Below, piece after piece: positions 22,841 through 37,600 of a DNA stretch of 64,000 nucleotides. Location of the stretch: assembly GCA_037893245.1 (NCBI GenBank), contig JBAIAA010000239.1, forward strand, positions 186,001 to 250,000, in the 5' to 3' direction. The DNA comes from Crossaster papposus. Its lineage: Eukaryota; Echinodermata; Asteroidea; Velatida; Solasteridae. The position numbers and the translations under genes are program-made. The number at the start of each line of letters is the position of its first letter. The stretch's first letter is position 1. The notes below the pieces were generated by a model. That model was not told where the DNA came from. It saw only the letters and a list, made by a program, of their open reading frames with translations, and did not search any database.

Positions 22841-24290
22841 TGCTTTGTTAGTATTTTATTTCGATTTTCTGAAAATGTTAACGTTAACACACGCGTTTCA
22901 AATTCGCCATAGGTTTGTGCACACAATCCCCGCCCACAAATAAGGGCATGAAGGAAAGCATGCCCCGGGAAGGGGCTGGGTGTTAGGAGATAGAGGGGGG
23001 CCTCCAGGAATGGCAAAATTAGCAATTTGAACCGGGGCAAGCTTTGTTAGTATTTTATTTCGATTTTCTGAAAATGTTAACGTTAACACACGCGTTTCAA
23101 ATTCGCCATAGGTTTGTGCACACAATCCCCGCCCACAAATAAGGGCATGAAGGAAAGCATGCCCCGGGAAGGGAATGGGTGTTAGGAGATAGAGGGGGGC
23201 CTCCAGGAATGGCAAAATTAGCAATTTGACCCGGGGCATGCTTTGTTAGTATTTTATTTCGATTTTCTGAACATTTTAACGTTAACACACGCGTTTCAAA
23301 TTCGCCATAGGTTTGTGCACACAATCCCCGCCCACAAATAAGGGCATGAAGGAAAGCATGCCCCGGGAAGGGGCTGGGTGTTAGGAGATAGAGGGGGGCC
23401 TCCAGGAATGGCAAAATTAGCAATTTGACCCGGGGCATGCTTTGTTAGTATTTTATTTCGATTTTCTGAAAATTGCAACGTTAACACACGCGTTTCAAAT
23501 TCGCCATAGGTTTGTGCACACAATCCCCGCCCACAAATAAGGGCATGAAGGAAAGCATGCCCCGGGAAGGGGCTGGGTGTTAGGAGATAGAGGGGGGCCT
23601 CCAGGAATGGCAAAATTAGCAATTTGACCCGGGGCATGCTTTGTTAGTATTTTATTTCGATTTTCTGAAAATGTTAACGTTAACACACGCGTTTCAAATT
23701 CGCCATAGGTTTGTGCACACAATCCCCGCCCACAAATAAGGGCATGAAGGAAAGCATGCCCCGGGAAGGGGCTGGGTGTTAGGAGATAGAGGGGGGCCTC
23801 CAGGAATGGCAAAATTAGCAATTTGAACCGGGGCAAGCTTTGTTAGTATTTTATTTCGATTTTCTGAAAATGTTAACGTTAACACACGCGTTTCAAATTC
23901 GCCATAGGTTTGTGCACACAATCCCCGCCCACAAATAAGGGCATGAAGGAAAGCATGCCCCGGGAAGGGAATGGGTGTTAGGAGATAGAGGGGGGCCTCC
24001 AGGAATGGCAAAATTAGCAATTTGACCCGGGGCATGCTTTGTTAGTATTTTATTTCGATTTTCTGAAAATTTTAACGTTAACACACGCGTTTCAAATTCG
24101 CCATAGGTTTGTGCACATAATCCCCGCCCACAAATAAGGGCATGAAGGAAAGCATGCCCCGGGAAGGGGCTGGGTGTTAGGAGATAGAGGGGGGCCTCCA
24201 GGAATGGCAAAATTAGCAATTTGACCCGGGGCATGCTTTGTTAGTATTTTATTTCGATTTTCTGAAAATTGTAACGTTAACACACGCGTT
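22699..24290. repeat. Four-unit tandem duplication, 796 bp
   Basis: 22699-23494 and 23495-24290 share GAACCGGGGCAAGC and GGGAATGGG at 796-bp spacing. Confidence 0.85.
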
Positions 24291-25679
24291 TCAAATTCGC
24301 CATAGGTTTGTGCACACAATCCCCGCCCACAAATAAGGGCATGAAGGAAAGCATGCCCCGGGAAGGGGCTGGGTGTTAGGAGATAGAGAGGGGCCTCCAG
24401 GAATGGCAAAATTAGCAATTTGACCCGGGGCATGCTTTGTTAGTATTTTATTTCGATTTTCTGAAAATGTTAACGTTAACACACGCGTTTCAAATTCGCC
24501 ATAGGTTTGTGCACACAATCCCCGCCCACAAATAAGGGCATGAAGGAAAGCATGCCCCGGGAAGGGGCTGGGTGTTAGGAGATAGAGGGGGGCCTCCAGG
24601 AATGGCAAAATTAGCAATTTGACCCGGGGCATGCTTTGTTAGTATTTTATTTCGATTTTCTGAAAATGTTAACGTTAACACACGCGTTTCAAATTCGCCA
24701 TAGGTTTGTGCGCACAATCCCCGCCCACAAATAAGGGCATGAAGGAAAGCATGCTCCGGGAAGGGGCTGGGTGTTAGGAGATAGAGGGGGGCCTCCAGGA
24801 ATGGCAAAATTAGCAATTTGACCCGGGGCATGCTTTGTTAGTATTTTATTTCGATTTTCTGAAAATGTTAACGTTAACACACGCGTTTCAAATTCGCCAT
24901 AGGTTTGTGCACACAATCCCCGCCCACAAATAAGGGCATGAAGGAAAGCATGCCCCGGGAAGGGGCTGGATGTTAGGAGATAGAGGGGGGCATCCAGGAA
25001 TGGCAAAATTAGCAATTTGACCCGGGGCATGCTTTGTTAGTATTTTATTTCGATTTTCTGAAAATGTTAACGTTAACACACGCGTTTCAAATTCGCCATA
25101 GGTTTGTGCACACAATCCCCGCGCACAAATAAGGGCATGAAGGAAAGCATGCCCCGGGAAGGGGCTGGGTGTTAGGAGATAGAGGGGGGCCTCCAGGAAT
25201 GGCAAAATTAGCAATTTGACCCGGGGCATGCTTTGTTAGTATTTTATTTCGATTTTCTGAAAATTTTAACGTTAACACACGCGTTTCAAATACGCCATAG
25301 GTTTGTGCACACAATCCCCGCCCACAAATAAGGGCATGAAGGAAAGCATGCCCCGGGAAGGGGCTGGGTGTTAGGAGATAGAGGGGGGCCTCCAGGAATG
25401 GCAAAATTAGCAATTTGACCCGGGGCATGCTTTGTTAGTATTTTATTTCGATTTTCTGAAAATGTTAACGTTAACACACGCGTTTCAAATTCGCCATAGG
25501 TTTGTGCACACAATCCCCGCCCACAAATAAGGCAATGAAGGAAAGCATGCCCCGGGAAGGGGCTGGGTGTTAGGAGATAGAGGGGGGCCTCCAGGAATGG
25601 CAAAATTAGCAATTTGACCCGGGGCATGCTTTGTTAGTATTTTATTTCGATTTTCTGAAAATTGTAACGTTAACACACG

Positions 25680-28600
25680 CGTTTCAAATTCGCCATAGGT
25701 TTGTGCACACAATCCCCGCCCACAAATAAGGGCATGAAGGAAAGCATGCCCCGGGAAGGCGCTGGGTGTTAGGAGATAGAGGGGGGCCTCTAGGAATGGC
25801 AAAATTAGCAATTTGACCCGGGGCATGCTTTGTTAATATTTTATTTCGATTTTCTGAAAATGTTAACGTTAACACACGCGTTTCAAATGCGCCATAGGTT
25901 TGTGCACACAATCCCCGCCCACAAATAAGGGCATGAAGGAAAGCATGCCCCGGGAAGGGGCTGGGTGTTAGGAGATAGAGGGGGGCCTCCAGGAATGGCA
26001 CAATTAGCAATTTGACCCGGGGCATGCTTTGTTAGTATTTTATTTCGATTTTCTGAAAATGTTAACGTTAACACACGCGTTTCAAATTCGCCATAGGTTT
26101 ATGCACACAATCCCCGCCCACAAATAAGGGCATGAAGGAAAGCATGCCCCGGGAAGGGGCTGGGTGTTAGGAGATAGAGGGGGGCCTCCAGGAATGGCAA
26201 AATTAGCAATTTGACCCGGGGCATGCTTTGTTAGTATTTTATTTCGATTTTCTGAAAATGTTAACGTTAACACACGCGTTTCAAATTCGCCATAGGTTTG
26301 TGCACACAATCCCCGCCCACAAATAAGGGCATGAAGGAAAGCATGCCCCGGGAAGGGGCTGGGTGTTAGGAGATAGAGGGGGGCCTCCAGGAATGGCAAA
26401 ATTAGCAATTTGACCCGGGGCATGCTTTGTTAGTATTTTATTTCGATTTTCTGAAAATTTTAACGTTAACACACGCGTTTCAAATTCGCCAGAGGTTTGT
26501 GCACACAATCCCCGCCCACAAATAAGGGCATGAAGGAAAGCATGCCCCGGGAAGGGGCTGGGTGTTAGGAGATAGAGGGGGGCCTCCAGGAATGGCAAAA
26601 TTAGCAATTTGACCCGGGGCATGCTTTGTTAGTATTTTATTTCGATTTTCTGAAAATTTTTACGTTAACAAACGCGTTTCAAATTCGCCATAGGTTTGTG
26701 CACACAATCCCCGCCCACAAATAAGGGCATGAAGGAAAGCATGCCCCGGGAAGGGGCTGGGTGTTAGGAGATAGAGGGGGGCCTCCAGGAATGGCAAAAT
26801 TAGCAATTTGACCCGGGGCATGCTTTGTTAGTATTTTATTTCGATTTTCTGAAAATTGTAACGTTAACACACGCGTTTCAAATTCGCCATAGGTTTGTGC
26901 ACACAATCCCCGCCCACAAATAAGGGCATGAAGGAAAGCATGCCCCGGGAAGGCGCTGGGTGTTAGGAGATAGAGGGGGGCCTCCAGGAATGGCAAAATT
27001 AGCAATTTGACCCGGGGCATGCTTTGTTAGTATTTTATTTCGATTTTCTGAAAATGTTAACGTTAACACACGCGTTTCAAATTCGCCATAGGTTTGTGCA
27101 CACAATCCCCGCCCACAAATAAGGGCATGAAGGAAAGCATGCCCCGGGAAGGGGCTGGGTGTTAGGAGATAGAGGGGGGCCTCCAGGAATGGCAAAATTA
27201 GCAATTTGACCCGGGGCATGCTTTGTTAGTATTTTATTTCGATTTTCTGAAAATTTTAACGTTAACACACGCGTTTCAAATTCGCCAGAGGTTTGTGCAC
27301 ACAATCCCCGCCCACAAATAAGGGCATGAAGGAAAGCATGCCCCGGGAAGGGGCTGGGTGTTAGGAGATAGAGGGGGGCCTCCAGGAATGGCAAAATTAG
27401 CAATTTGACCCGGGGCATGCTTTGTTAGTATTTTATTTCGATTTTCTGAAAATTTTAACGTTAACACACGCGTTTCAAATTCGCCATAGGTTTGTGCACA
27501 CAATCCCCGCCCACAAATAAGGGCATGAAGGAAAGCATGCCCCGGGAAGGGGCTGGGTGTTAGGAGATAGAGGGGGGCCTCCAGGAATGGCAAAATTAGC
27601 AATTTGACCCGGGGCATGCTTTGTTAGTATTTTATTTCGATTTTCTGAAAATTGTAACGTTAACACACGCGTTTCAAATTCGCCATAGGTTTGTGCACAC
27701 AATCCCCGCCCACAAATAAGGGCATGAAGGAAAGCATGCCCCGGGAAGGCGCTGGGTGTTAGGAGATAGAGGGGGGCCTCCAGGAATGGCACAATTAGCA
27801 ATTTGACCCGGGACATGCTTTGTTAGTATTTTATTTCGATTTTCTGAAAATGTTAACGTTAACACACGCGTTTCAAATTCGCCATAGGTTTGTGCACACA
27901 ATCCCCGCCCACAAATAAGGGCATGAAGGAAAGCATGCCCCGGGAAGGGGCTGGGTGTTAGGAGATAGAGGGGGGACTCCAGGAATGGCAAAATTAGCAA
28001 TTTGACCCGGGGCATGCTTTGTTAGTATTTTATTTCGATTTTCTGAAAATTTTAACGTTAACACACGCGTTTCAAATTCGCCATAGGTTTGTGCACACAA
28101 TCCCCGCCCACAAATAAGGGCATGAAGGAAAGCATGCCCCGGGAAGGCGCTGGGTGTTAGGAGATAGAGGGGGGCCTCCAGGAATGGCAAAATTAGCAAT
28201 TTGACCCGGGGCATGCTTTGTTAGTATTTTATTTCGATTTTCTGAAAATGTTAACGTTAACACACGCGTTTCAAATGCGCCATAGGTTTGTGCACACAAT
28301 CCCCGCCCACAAATAAGGGCATGAAGGAAAGCATGCCCCGGGAAGGCGCTGGGTGTTAGGAGATAGAGGGGGGCCTCCAGGAATGGCAAAATTAGCAATT
28401 TGACCCGGGGCATGCTTTGTTAGTATTTTATTTCGATTTTCTGAAAATGTTAACGTTAACACACGCGTTTCAAATTCGCCATAGGTTTGTGCACACAATC
28501 CCCGCCCACAAATAAGGGCATGAAGGAAAGCATGCCCCGGGAAGGGGCTGGGTGTTAGGAGATAGAGGGGGGCCTCCAGGAAGGGCAAAATTAGCAATTT

Positions 28601-31600
28601 GACCCGGGGCATGCTTTGTTAGTATTTTTTTTCGATTTTCTGAACATTTTAACGTTAACACACGCGTTTCAAATTCGCCATAGGTGTGTGCACACAATCC
28701 CCGCCCACAAATAAGGGAATGAAGGAAAGCATGCCCCGGGAAGGGGCTGGGTGTTAGGAGATAGAGGGGGGCCTCCAGGAATGGCAAAATTAGCAATTTG
28801 ACCCGGGGCATGCTTTGTTAGTATTTTATTTCGATTTTCTGAAAATGTTAACGTTAACACACGCGTTTCAAATGCGCCATAGGTTTGTGCACACAATCCC
28901 CGCCCACAAATAAGGGCATGAAGGAAAGCATGCCCCGGGAAGGCGCTGGGTGTTAGGAGATAGAGGGGGGCCTCCAGGAATGGCAAAATTAGCAATTTGA
29001 CCCGGGGCATGCTTTGTTAGTATTTTATTTCGATTTTCTGAAAATGTTAACGTTAACACACGCGTTTCAAATGCGCCATAGGTTTGTGCACACAATCCCC
29101 GCCCACAAATAAGGGCATGAAGGAAAGCATGCCCCGGGAAGGCGCTGGGTGTTAGGAGATAGAGGGGGGCCTCCAGGAATGGCACAATTAGCAATTTGAC
29201 CCGGGGCATGCTTTGTTAGTATTTTATTTCGATTTTCTGAAAATGTTAACGTTAACACACGCGTTTCAAATTCGCCATAGGTTTGTGCACACAATCCCCG
29301 CCCACAAATAAGGGAATGAAGGAAAGCATGCCCCGGGAAGGGGCTGGGTGTTAGGAGATAGAGGGGGGCCTCCAGGAATGGCAAAATTAGCAATTTGACC
29401 CGGGGCATGCTTTGTTAGTATTTTATTTCGATTTTCTGAAAATGTTAACGTTAACACACGCGTTTCAAATGCGCCATAGGTTTGTGCACACAATCCCCGC
29501 CCACAAATAAGGGCATGAAGGAAAGCATGCCCCGGGAAGGCGCTGGGTGTTAGGAGATAGAGGGGGGCCTCCAGGAATGGCAAAATTAGCAATTTGACCC
29601 GGGGCATGCTTTGTTAGTATTTTATTTCGATTTTCTGAAAATGTTAACGTTAACACACGCGTTTCAAATGCGCCATAGGTTTGTGCACACAATCCCCGCC
29701 CACAAATAAGGGAATGAAGGAAAGCATGCCCCGGGAAGGCGCTGGGTGTTAGGAGATAGAGGGGGGCCTCCAGGAATGGCAAAATTAGCAATTTGACCCG
29801 GGGCATGCTTTGTTAGTATTTTATTTCGATTTTCTGAAAATGTTAACGTTAACACACGCGTTTCAAATTCGCCATATGTTTGTGCACACAATCCCCGCCC
29901 ACAAATAAGGGCCTGAAGGAAAGCATGCCCCGGGAAGGGGCTGGGTGTTAGGAGATAGAGGGGGGCCTCCAGGAATGGCAAAATTAGCAATTTGACCCGG
30001 GGCATGCTTTGTTAGTATTTTTTTTCGATTTTCTGAACATTTTAACGTTAACACACGCGTTTCAAATTCGCCATAGGTGTGTGCACACAATCCCCGCCCA
30101 CAAATAAGGGAATGAAGGAAAGCATGCCCCGGGAAGGGGCTGGGTGTTAGGAGATAGAGGGGGGCCTCCAGGAATGGCAAAATTAGCAATTTGACCCGGG
30201 GCATGCTTTGTTAGTATTTTATTTCGATTTTCTGAAAATGTTAACGTTAACACACGCGTTTCAAATGCGCCATAGGTTTGTGCACACAATCCCCGCCCAC
30301 AAATAAGGGCATGAAGGAAAGCATGCCCCGGGAAGGCGCTGGGTGTTAGGAGATAGAGGGGGGCCTCCAGGAATGGCAAAATTAGCAATTTGACCCGGGG
30401 CATGCTTTGTTAGTATTTTATTTCGATTTTCTGAAAATGTTAACGTTAACACACGCGTTTCAAATGCGCCATAGGTTTGTGCACACAATCCCCGCCCACA
30501 AATAAGGGCATGAAGGAAAGCATGCCCCGGGAAGGCGCTGGGTGTTAGGAGATAGAGGGGGGCCTCCAGGAATGGCAAAATTAGCAATTTGACCCGGGGC
30601 ATGCTTTGTTAGTATTTTATTTCGATTTTCTGAAAATGTTAACGTTAACACACGCGTTTCAAATTCGCCATAGGTTTGTGCACACAATCCCCGCCCACAA
30701 ATAAGGGCATGAAGGAAAGCATGCCCCGGGAAGGGGCTGGGTGTTAGGAGATAGAGGGGGGCCTCCAGGAATGGCAAAATTAGCAATTTGACCCGGGGCA
30801 TGCTTTGTTAGTATTTTTTTTCGATTTTCTGAACATTTTAACGTTAACACACGCGTTTCAAATTCGCCATAGGTGTGTGCACACAATCCCCGCCCACAAA
30901 TAAGGGAATGAAGGAAAGCATGCCCCGGGAAGGGGCTGGGTGTTAGGAGATAGAGGGGGGCCTCCAGGAATGGCAAAATTAGCAATTTGACCCGGGGCAT
31001 GCTTTGTTAGTATTTTATTTCGATTTTCTGAAAATGTTAACGTTAACACACGCGTTTCAAATGCGCCATAGGTTTGTGCACACAATCCCCGCCCACAAAT
31101 AAGGGCATGAAGGAAAGCATGCCCCGGGAAGGCGCTGGGTGTTAGGAGATAGAGGGGGGCCTCCAGGAATGGCAAAATTAGCAATTTGACCCGGGGCATG
31201 CTTTGTTAGTATTTTATTTCGATTTTCTGAAAATGTTAACGTTAACACACGCGTTTCAAATGCGCCATAGGTTTGTGCACACAATCCCCGCCCACAAATA
31301 AGGGCATGAAGGAAAGCATGCCCCGGGAAGGCGCTGGGTGTTAGGAGATAGAGGGGGGCCTCCAGGAATGGCAAAATTAGCAATTTGACCCGGGGCATGC
31401 TTTGTTAGTATTTTATTTCGATTTTCTGAAAATGTTAACGTTAACACACGCGTTTCAAATGCGCCATAGGTTTGTGCACACAATCCCCGCCCACAAATAA
31501 GGGCATGAAGGAAAGCATGCCCCGGGAAGGCGCTGGGTGTTAGGAGATAGAGGGGGGCCTCCAGGAATGGCAAAATTAGCAATTTGACCCGGGGCATGCT

Positions 31601-34600
31601 TTGTTAGTATTTTATTTCGATTTTCTGAAAATGTTAACGTTAACACACGCGTTTCAAATTCGCCATAGGTTTGTGCACACAATCCCCGCCCACAAATAAG
31701 GGAATGAAGGAAAGCATGCCCCGGGAAGGGGCTGGGTGTTAGGAGATAGAGGGGGGCCTCCAGGAATGGCAAAATTAGCAATTTGACCCGGGGCATGCTT
31801 TGTTAGTATTTTATTTCGATTTTCTGAAAATGTTAACGTTAACACACGCGTTTCAAATGCGCCATAGGTTTGTGCACACAATCCCCGCCCACAAATAAGG
31901 GCATGAAGGAAAGCATGCCCCGGGAAGGCGCTGGGTGTTAGGAGATAGAGGGGGGCCTCCAGGAATGGCAAAATTAGCAATTTGACCCGGGGCATGCTTT
32001 GTTAGTATTTTATTTCGATTTTCTGAAAATGTTAACGTTAACACACGCGTTTCAAATGCGCCATAGGTTTGTGCACACAATCCCCGCCCACAAATAAGGG
32101 AATGAAGGAAAGCATGCCCCGGGAAGGCGCTGGGTGTTAGGAGATAGAGGGGGGCCTCCAGGAATGGCAAAATTAGCAATTTGACCCGGGGCATGCTTTG
32201 TTAGTATTTTATTTCGATTTTCTGAAAATGTTAACGTTAACACACGCGTTTCAAATTCGCCATATGTTTGTGCACACAATCCCCGCCCACAAATAAGGGC
32301 CTGAAGGAAAGCATGCCCCGGGAAGGGGCTGGGTGTTAGGAGATAGAGGGGGGCCTCCAGGAATGGCAAAATTAGCAATTTGACCCGGGGCATGCTTTGT
32401 TAGTATTTTTTTTCGATTTTCTGAACATTTTAACGTTAACACACGCGTTTCAAATTCGCCATAGGTGTGTGCACACAATCCCCGCCCACAAATAAGGGAA
32501 TGAAGGAAAGCATGCCCCGGGAAGGGGCTGGGTGTTAGGAGATAGAGGGGGGCCTCCAGGAATGGCAAAATTAGCAATTTGACCCGGGGCATGCTTTGTT
32601 AGTATTTTATTTCGATTTTCTGAAAATGTTAACGTTAACACACGCGTTTCAAATGCGCCATAGGTTTGTGCACACAATCCCCGCCCACAAATAAGGGCAT
32701 GAAGGAAAGCATGCCCCGGGAAGGCGCTGGGTGTTAGGAGATAGAGGGGGGCCTCCAGGAATGGCAAAATTAGCAATTTGACCCGGGGCATGCTTTGTTA
32801 GTATTTTATTTCGATTTTCTGAAAATGTTAACGTTAACACACGCGTTTCAAATGCGCCATAGGTTTGTGCACACAATCCCCGCCCACAAATAAGGGCATG
32901 AAGGAAAGCATGCCCCGGGAAGGCGCTGGGTGTTAGGAGATAGAGGGGGGCCTCCAGGAATGGCAAAATTAGCAATTTGACCCGGGGCATGCTTTGTTAG
33001 TATTTTATTTCGATTTTCTGAAAATGTTAACGTTAACACACGCGTTTCAAATTCGCCATAGGTTTGTGCACACAATCCCCGCCCACAAATAAGGGCATGA
33101 AGGAAAGCATGCCCCGGGAAGGGGCTGGGTGTTAGGAGATAGAGGGGGGCCTCCAGGAATGGCAAAATTAGCAATTTGACCCGGGGCATGCTTTGTTAGT
33201 ATTTTATTTCGATTTTCTGAAAATGTTAACGTTAACACACGCGTTTCAAATGCGCCATAGGTTTGTGCACACAATCCCCGCCCACAAATAAGGGCATGAA
33301 GGAAAGCATGCCCCGGGAAGGCGCTGGGTGTTAGGAGATAGAGGGGGGCCTCCAGGAATGGCAAAATTAGCAATTTGACCCGGGGCATGCTTTGTTAGTA
33401 TTTTATTTCGATTTTCTGAAAATGTTAACGTTAACACACGCGTTTCAAATGCGCCATAGGTTTGTGCACACAATCCCCGCCCACAAATAAGGGCATGAAG
33501 GAAAGCATGCCCCGGGAAGGCGCTGGGTGTTAGGAGATAGAGGGGGGCCTCCAGGAATGGCAAAATTAGCAATTTGACCCGGGGCATGCTTTGTTAGTAT
33601 TTTATTTCGATTTTCTGAAAATGTTAACGTTAACACACGCGTTTCAAATTCGCCATAGGTTTGTGCACACAATCCCCGCCCACAAATAAGGGCATGAAGG
33701 AAAGCATGCCCCGGGAAGGGGCTGGGTGTTAGGAGATAGAGGGGGGCCTCCAGGAATGGCAAAATTAGCAATTTGACCCGGGGCATGCTTTGTTAGTATT
33801 TTATTTCGATTTTCTGAAAATGTTTACGTTAACACACGCGTTTCAAATTCGCCAGAGGTTTGTGCACACAATCCCCGCCCACAAATAAGGGCATGAAGGA
33901 AAGCATGCCCCGGGAAGGGGCTGGGTGTTAGGAGATAGAGGGGGGCCTCCAGGAATGGCAAAATTAGCAATTTGACCCGGGGCATGCTTTGTTAGTATTT
34001 TATTTCGATTTTCTGAAAATTTTAACGTTAACACACGCGTTTCAAATTCGCCATAGGTTTGTGCACACAATCCCCGCCCACAAATAAGGGCATGAAGGAA
34101 AGCATGCCCCGGGAAGGGGCTGGGTGTTAGGAGATAGAGGGGGGCCTCCAGGAATGGCAAAATTAGCAATTTGACCCGGGGCATGCTTTGTTAGTATTTT
34201 ATTTCGATTTTCTGAAAATTGTAACGTTAACACACGCGTTTCAAATTCGCCATAGGTTTGTGCACACAATCCCCGCCCACAAATAAGGGCATGAAGGAAA
34301 GCATGCCCCGGGAAGGCGCTGGGTGTTAGGAGATAGAGGGGGGCCTCCAGGAATGGCACAATTAGCAATTTGACCCGGGACATGCTTTGTTAGTATTTTA
34401 TTTCGATTTTCTGAAAATGTTAACGTTAACACACGCGTTTCAAATTCGCCATAGGTTTGTGCACACAATCCCCGCCCACAAATAAGAGCATGAAGGAAAG
34501 CATGCCCCGGGAAGGGGCTGGGTGTTAGGAGATAGAGGGGGGCCTCCAGGAATGGCAAAATTAGCAATTTGACCCGGGGCATGCTTTGTTAGTATTTTAT

Positions 34601-34640
34601 TTCGATTTTCTGAAAATTTTAACGTTAACACACGCGTTTC
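25680..34640. repeat. Sub-family domain D
   Basis: AAATGCGCC (a domain B marker) is here mostly combined with GGCGCT (a domain A marker), plus GGGAATGAAGG, GGGCCTGAAGG (29910, 32298) and TAGTATTTTTTTTCG with GAACATTTT (28620, 30013, 30809, 32401). All units are 199 bp. Confidence 0.8.
29067..33190. repeat. Twelve-unit duplication in domain D, 2388 bp
   Basis: Units from 29067 to about 30800 recur from 31455 to about 33190 with the same order of AAATGCGCC/GGCGCT units, the CCATATG plus GGGCCTG unit (29874-29910 and 32262-32298) and the T8/GAACATTTT unit. An 11-unit (2189 bp) relation also links 28271-29060 with 30460-31250. Confidence 0.8.
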
Positions 34641-37600
34641 AAATTCGCCATAGGTTTGTGCACACAATCCCCGCCCACAAATAAGGGCATGAAGGAAAGC
34701 ATGCCCCGGGAAGGGGCTGGGTGTTAGGAGATAGAGGGGGGCCTCCAGGAATGGCAAAATTAGCAATTTGACCCGGGGCATGCTTTGTTAGTATTTTATT
34801 TCGATTTTCTGAAAATGTTAACGTTAACACACGCGTTTCAAATTCGCCATAGGTTTGTGCACACAATCCCCGCCCACAAATAAGGGCATGAAGGAAAGCA
34901 TGCCCCGGGAAGGGGCTGGGTGTTAGGAGATAGAGGGGGGCCTCGAGGAATGGCAACATTAGCAATTTGACCCGGGGCATGCTTTGTTAGTATTTTATTT
35001 CGATTTTCTGAAAATTTTTACGTTAACACACGCGTTTCAAATTCGCCATATGTTTGTGCACACAATCCCCGCCCACAAATAAGGGCCTGAAGCAAAGCAT
35101 GCCCCGGGAAGGGGCTGGGTGTTAGGAGATAGAGGGGGGCCTCCAGGAATGGCAAAATTAGCAATTTGACCCGGGGCATGCTTTGTTAGTATTTTTTTTT
35201 CGATTTTCTGAACATTTTAACGTTAACACACGCGTTTCAAATTCGCCATAGGTGTGTGCACACAATCCCCGCCCACAAATAAGGGAATGAAGGAAAGCAT
35301 GCCCGGGAAGGGGCTGGGTGTTAGGAGATAGAGGGGGGCCTCCAGGAATGGCAAAATTAGCAATTTGACCCGGGGCATGCTTTGTTAGTATTTTATTTCG
35401 ATTTTCTGAAAATGTTAACGTTAACACACGCGTTTCAAATGCGCCATAGGTTTGTGCACACAATCCCCGCCCACAAATAAGGGCATGAAGGAAAGCATGC
35501 CCCGGGAAGGGGCTGGGTGTTAGGAGATAGAGGGGGGCCTCCAGGAATGGCACAATTAGCAATTTGACCCGGGACATGCTTTGTTAGTATTTTATTTCGA
35601 TTTTCTGAAAATGTTAACGTTAACACACGCGTTTCAAATTCGCCATAGGTTTGTGCACACAATCCCCGCCCACAAATAAGGGCATGAAGGAAAGCATGCC
35701 CCGGGAAGGGGCTGGGTGTTAGGAGATAGAGGGGGGCCTCCAGGAATGGCAAAATTAGCAATTTGACCCGGGGCATGCTTTGTTAGTATTTTATTTCGAT
35801 TTTCTGAAAATTTTAACGTTAACACACGCGTTTCAAATTCGCCATAGGTTTGTGCACACAATCCCCGCCCACAAATAAGGGCATGAAGGAAAGCATGCCC
35901 CGGGAAGGGGCTGGGTGTTAGGAGATAGAGAGGGGCCTCCAGGAATGGCAAAATTAGCAATTTGACCCGGGGCATGCTTTGTTAGTATTTTATTTCGATT
36001 TTCTGAAAATTTTAACGTTAACACACGCGTTTCAAATTCGCCATATGTTTGTGCACACAATCCCCGCCCACAAATAAGGGCATGAAGGAAAGCATGCCCC
36101 GGGAAGGGGCTGGGTGTTAGGAGATAGAGGGGGGCCTCCAGGAATGGCAAAATTAGCAATTTGACCCGGGGCATGCTTTGTTAGTATTTTTTTTTCGATT
36201 TTCTGAACATTTTAACGTTAACACACGCGTTTCAAATTCGCCATAGGTGTGTGCACACAATCCCCGCCCACAAATAAGGGAATGAAGGAAAGCATGCCCG
36301 GGAAGGGGCTGGGTGTTAGGAGATAGAGGGGGGCCTCCAGGAATGGCAAAATTAGCAATTTGACCCGGGGCATGCTTTGTTAGTATTTTATTTCGATTTT
36401 CTGAAAATGTTAACGTTAACACACGCGTTTCAAATGCGCCATAGGTTTGTGCACACAATCCCCGCCCACAAATAAGGGCATGAAGGAAAGCATGCCCCGG
36501 GAAGGGGCTGGGTGTTAGGAGATAGAGGGGGGCCTCCAGGAATGGCACAATTAGCAATTTGACCCGGGACATGCTTTGTTAGTATTTTATTTCGATTTTC
36601 TGAAAATGTTAACGTTAACACACGCGTTTCAAATTCGCCATAGGTTTGTGCACACAATCCCCGCCCACAAATAAGGGCATGAAGGAAAGCATGCCCCGGG
36701 AAGGGGCTGGGTGTTAGGAGATAGAGGGGGGCCTCCAGGAATGGCAAAATTAGCAATTTGACCCGGGGCATGCTTTGTTAGTATTTTATTTCGATTTTCT
36801 GAAAATTTTAACGTTAACACACGCGTTTCAAATTCGCCATAGGTTTGTGCACACAATCCCCGCCCACAAATAAGGGCATGAAGGAAAGCATGCCCCGGGA
36901 AGGGGCTGGGTGTTAGGAGATAGAGAGGGGCCTCCAGGAATGGCAAAATTAGCAATTTGACCCGGGGCATGCTTTGTTAGTATTTTATTTCGATTTTCTG
37001 AAAATTTTAACGTTAACACACGCGTTTCAAATTCGCCATATGTTTGTGCACACAATCCCCGCCCACAAATAAGGGCATGAAGGAAAGCATGCCCCGGGAA
37101 GGGGCTGGGTGTTAGGAGATAGAGGGGGGCCTCCAGGAATGGCAACATTAGCAATTTGACCCGGGGCATGCTTTGTTAGTATTTTATTTCGATTTTCTGA
37201 AAATTTTAACGTTAACACACGCGTTTCAAATTCGCCATAGGTTTGTGCACACAATCCCCGCCCACAAATAAGGGCACGAAGGAAAGCATGCCCCGGGAAG
37301 GGGCTGGGTGTTAGGAGATAGAGGGGGGCCTCCAGGAATGGCAAAATTAGCAATTTGACCCGGGGCATGCTTTGTTAGTATTTTATTTCGATTTTCTGAA
37401 AATGTTAACGTTAACACACGCGTTTCAAATTCGCCATAGGTTTGTGCACACAATCCCCGCCCACAAATAAGGGCATGAAGGAAAGCATGCCCCGAGAAGG
37501 GGCTGGGTGTTAGGAGATAGAGGGGGGCCTCCAGGAATGGCAAAATTAGCAATTTGACCCGGGGCATGCTTTGTTAGTATTTTATTTCGATTTTCTGAAA

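Larger units (their letters stand above)
19060..25680. repeat. Sub-family domain C (near consensus)
   Basis: Most units match the consensus. Private markers: GTGTGTGCACATAATCC (19928, 21918), TTTGGATTTTC (20273, 20472, 22462), GTTACGAGATAG linked to TTGTCCCGGG (20597-20645, 22587-22635), GAACCGGGGCAAGC (23031, 23827) linked to GGGAATGGG (23172, 23968), and CCCCGAGAAGG (19381, 21371). Several of these recur in domain F. Confidence 0.8.
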
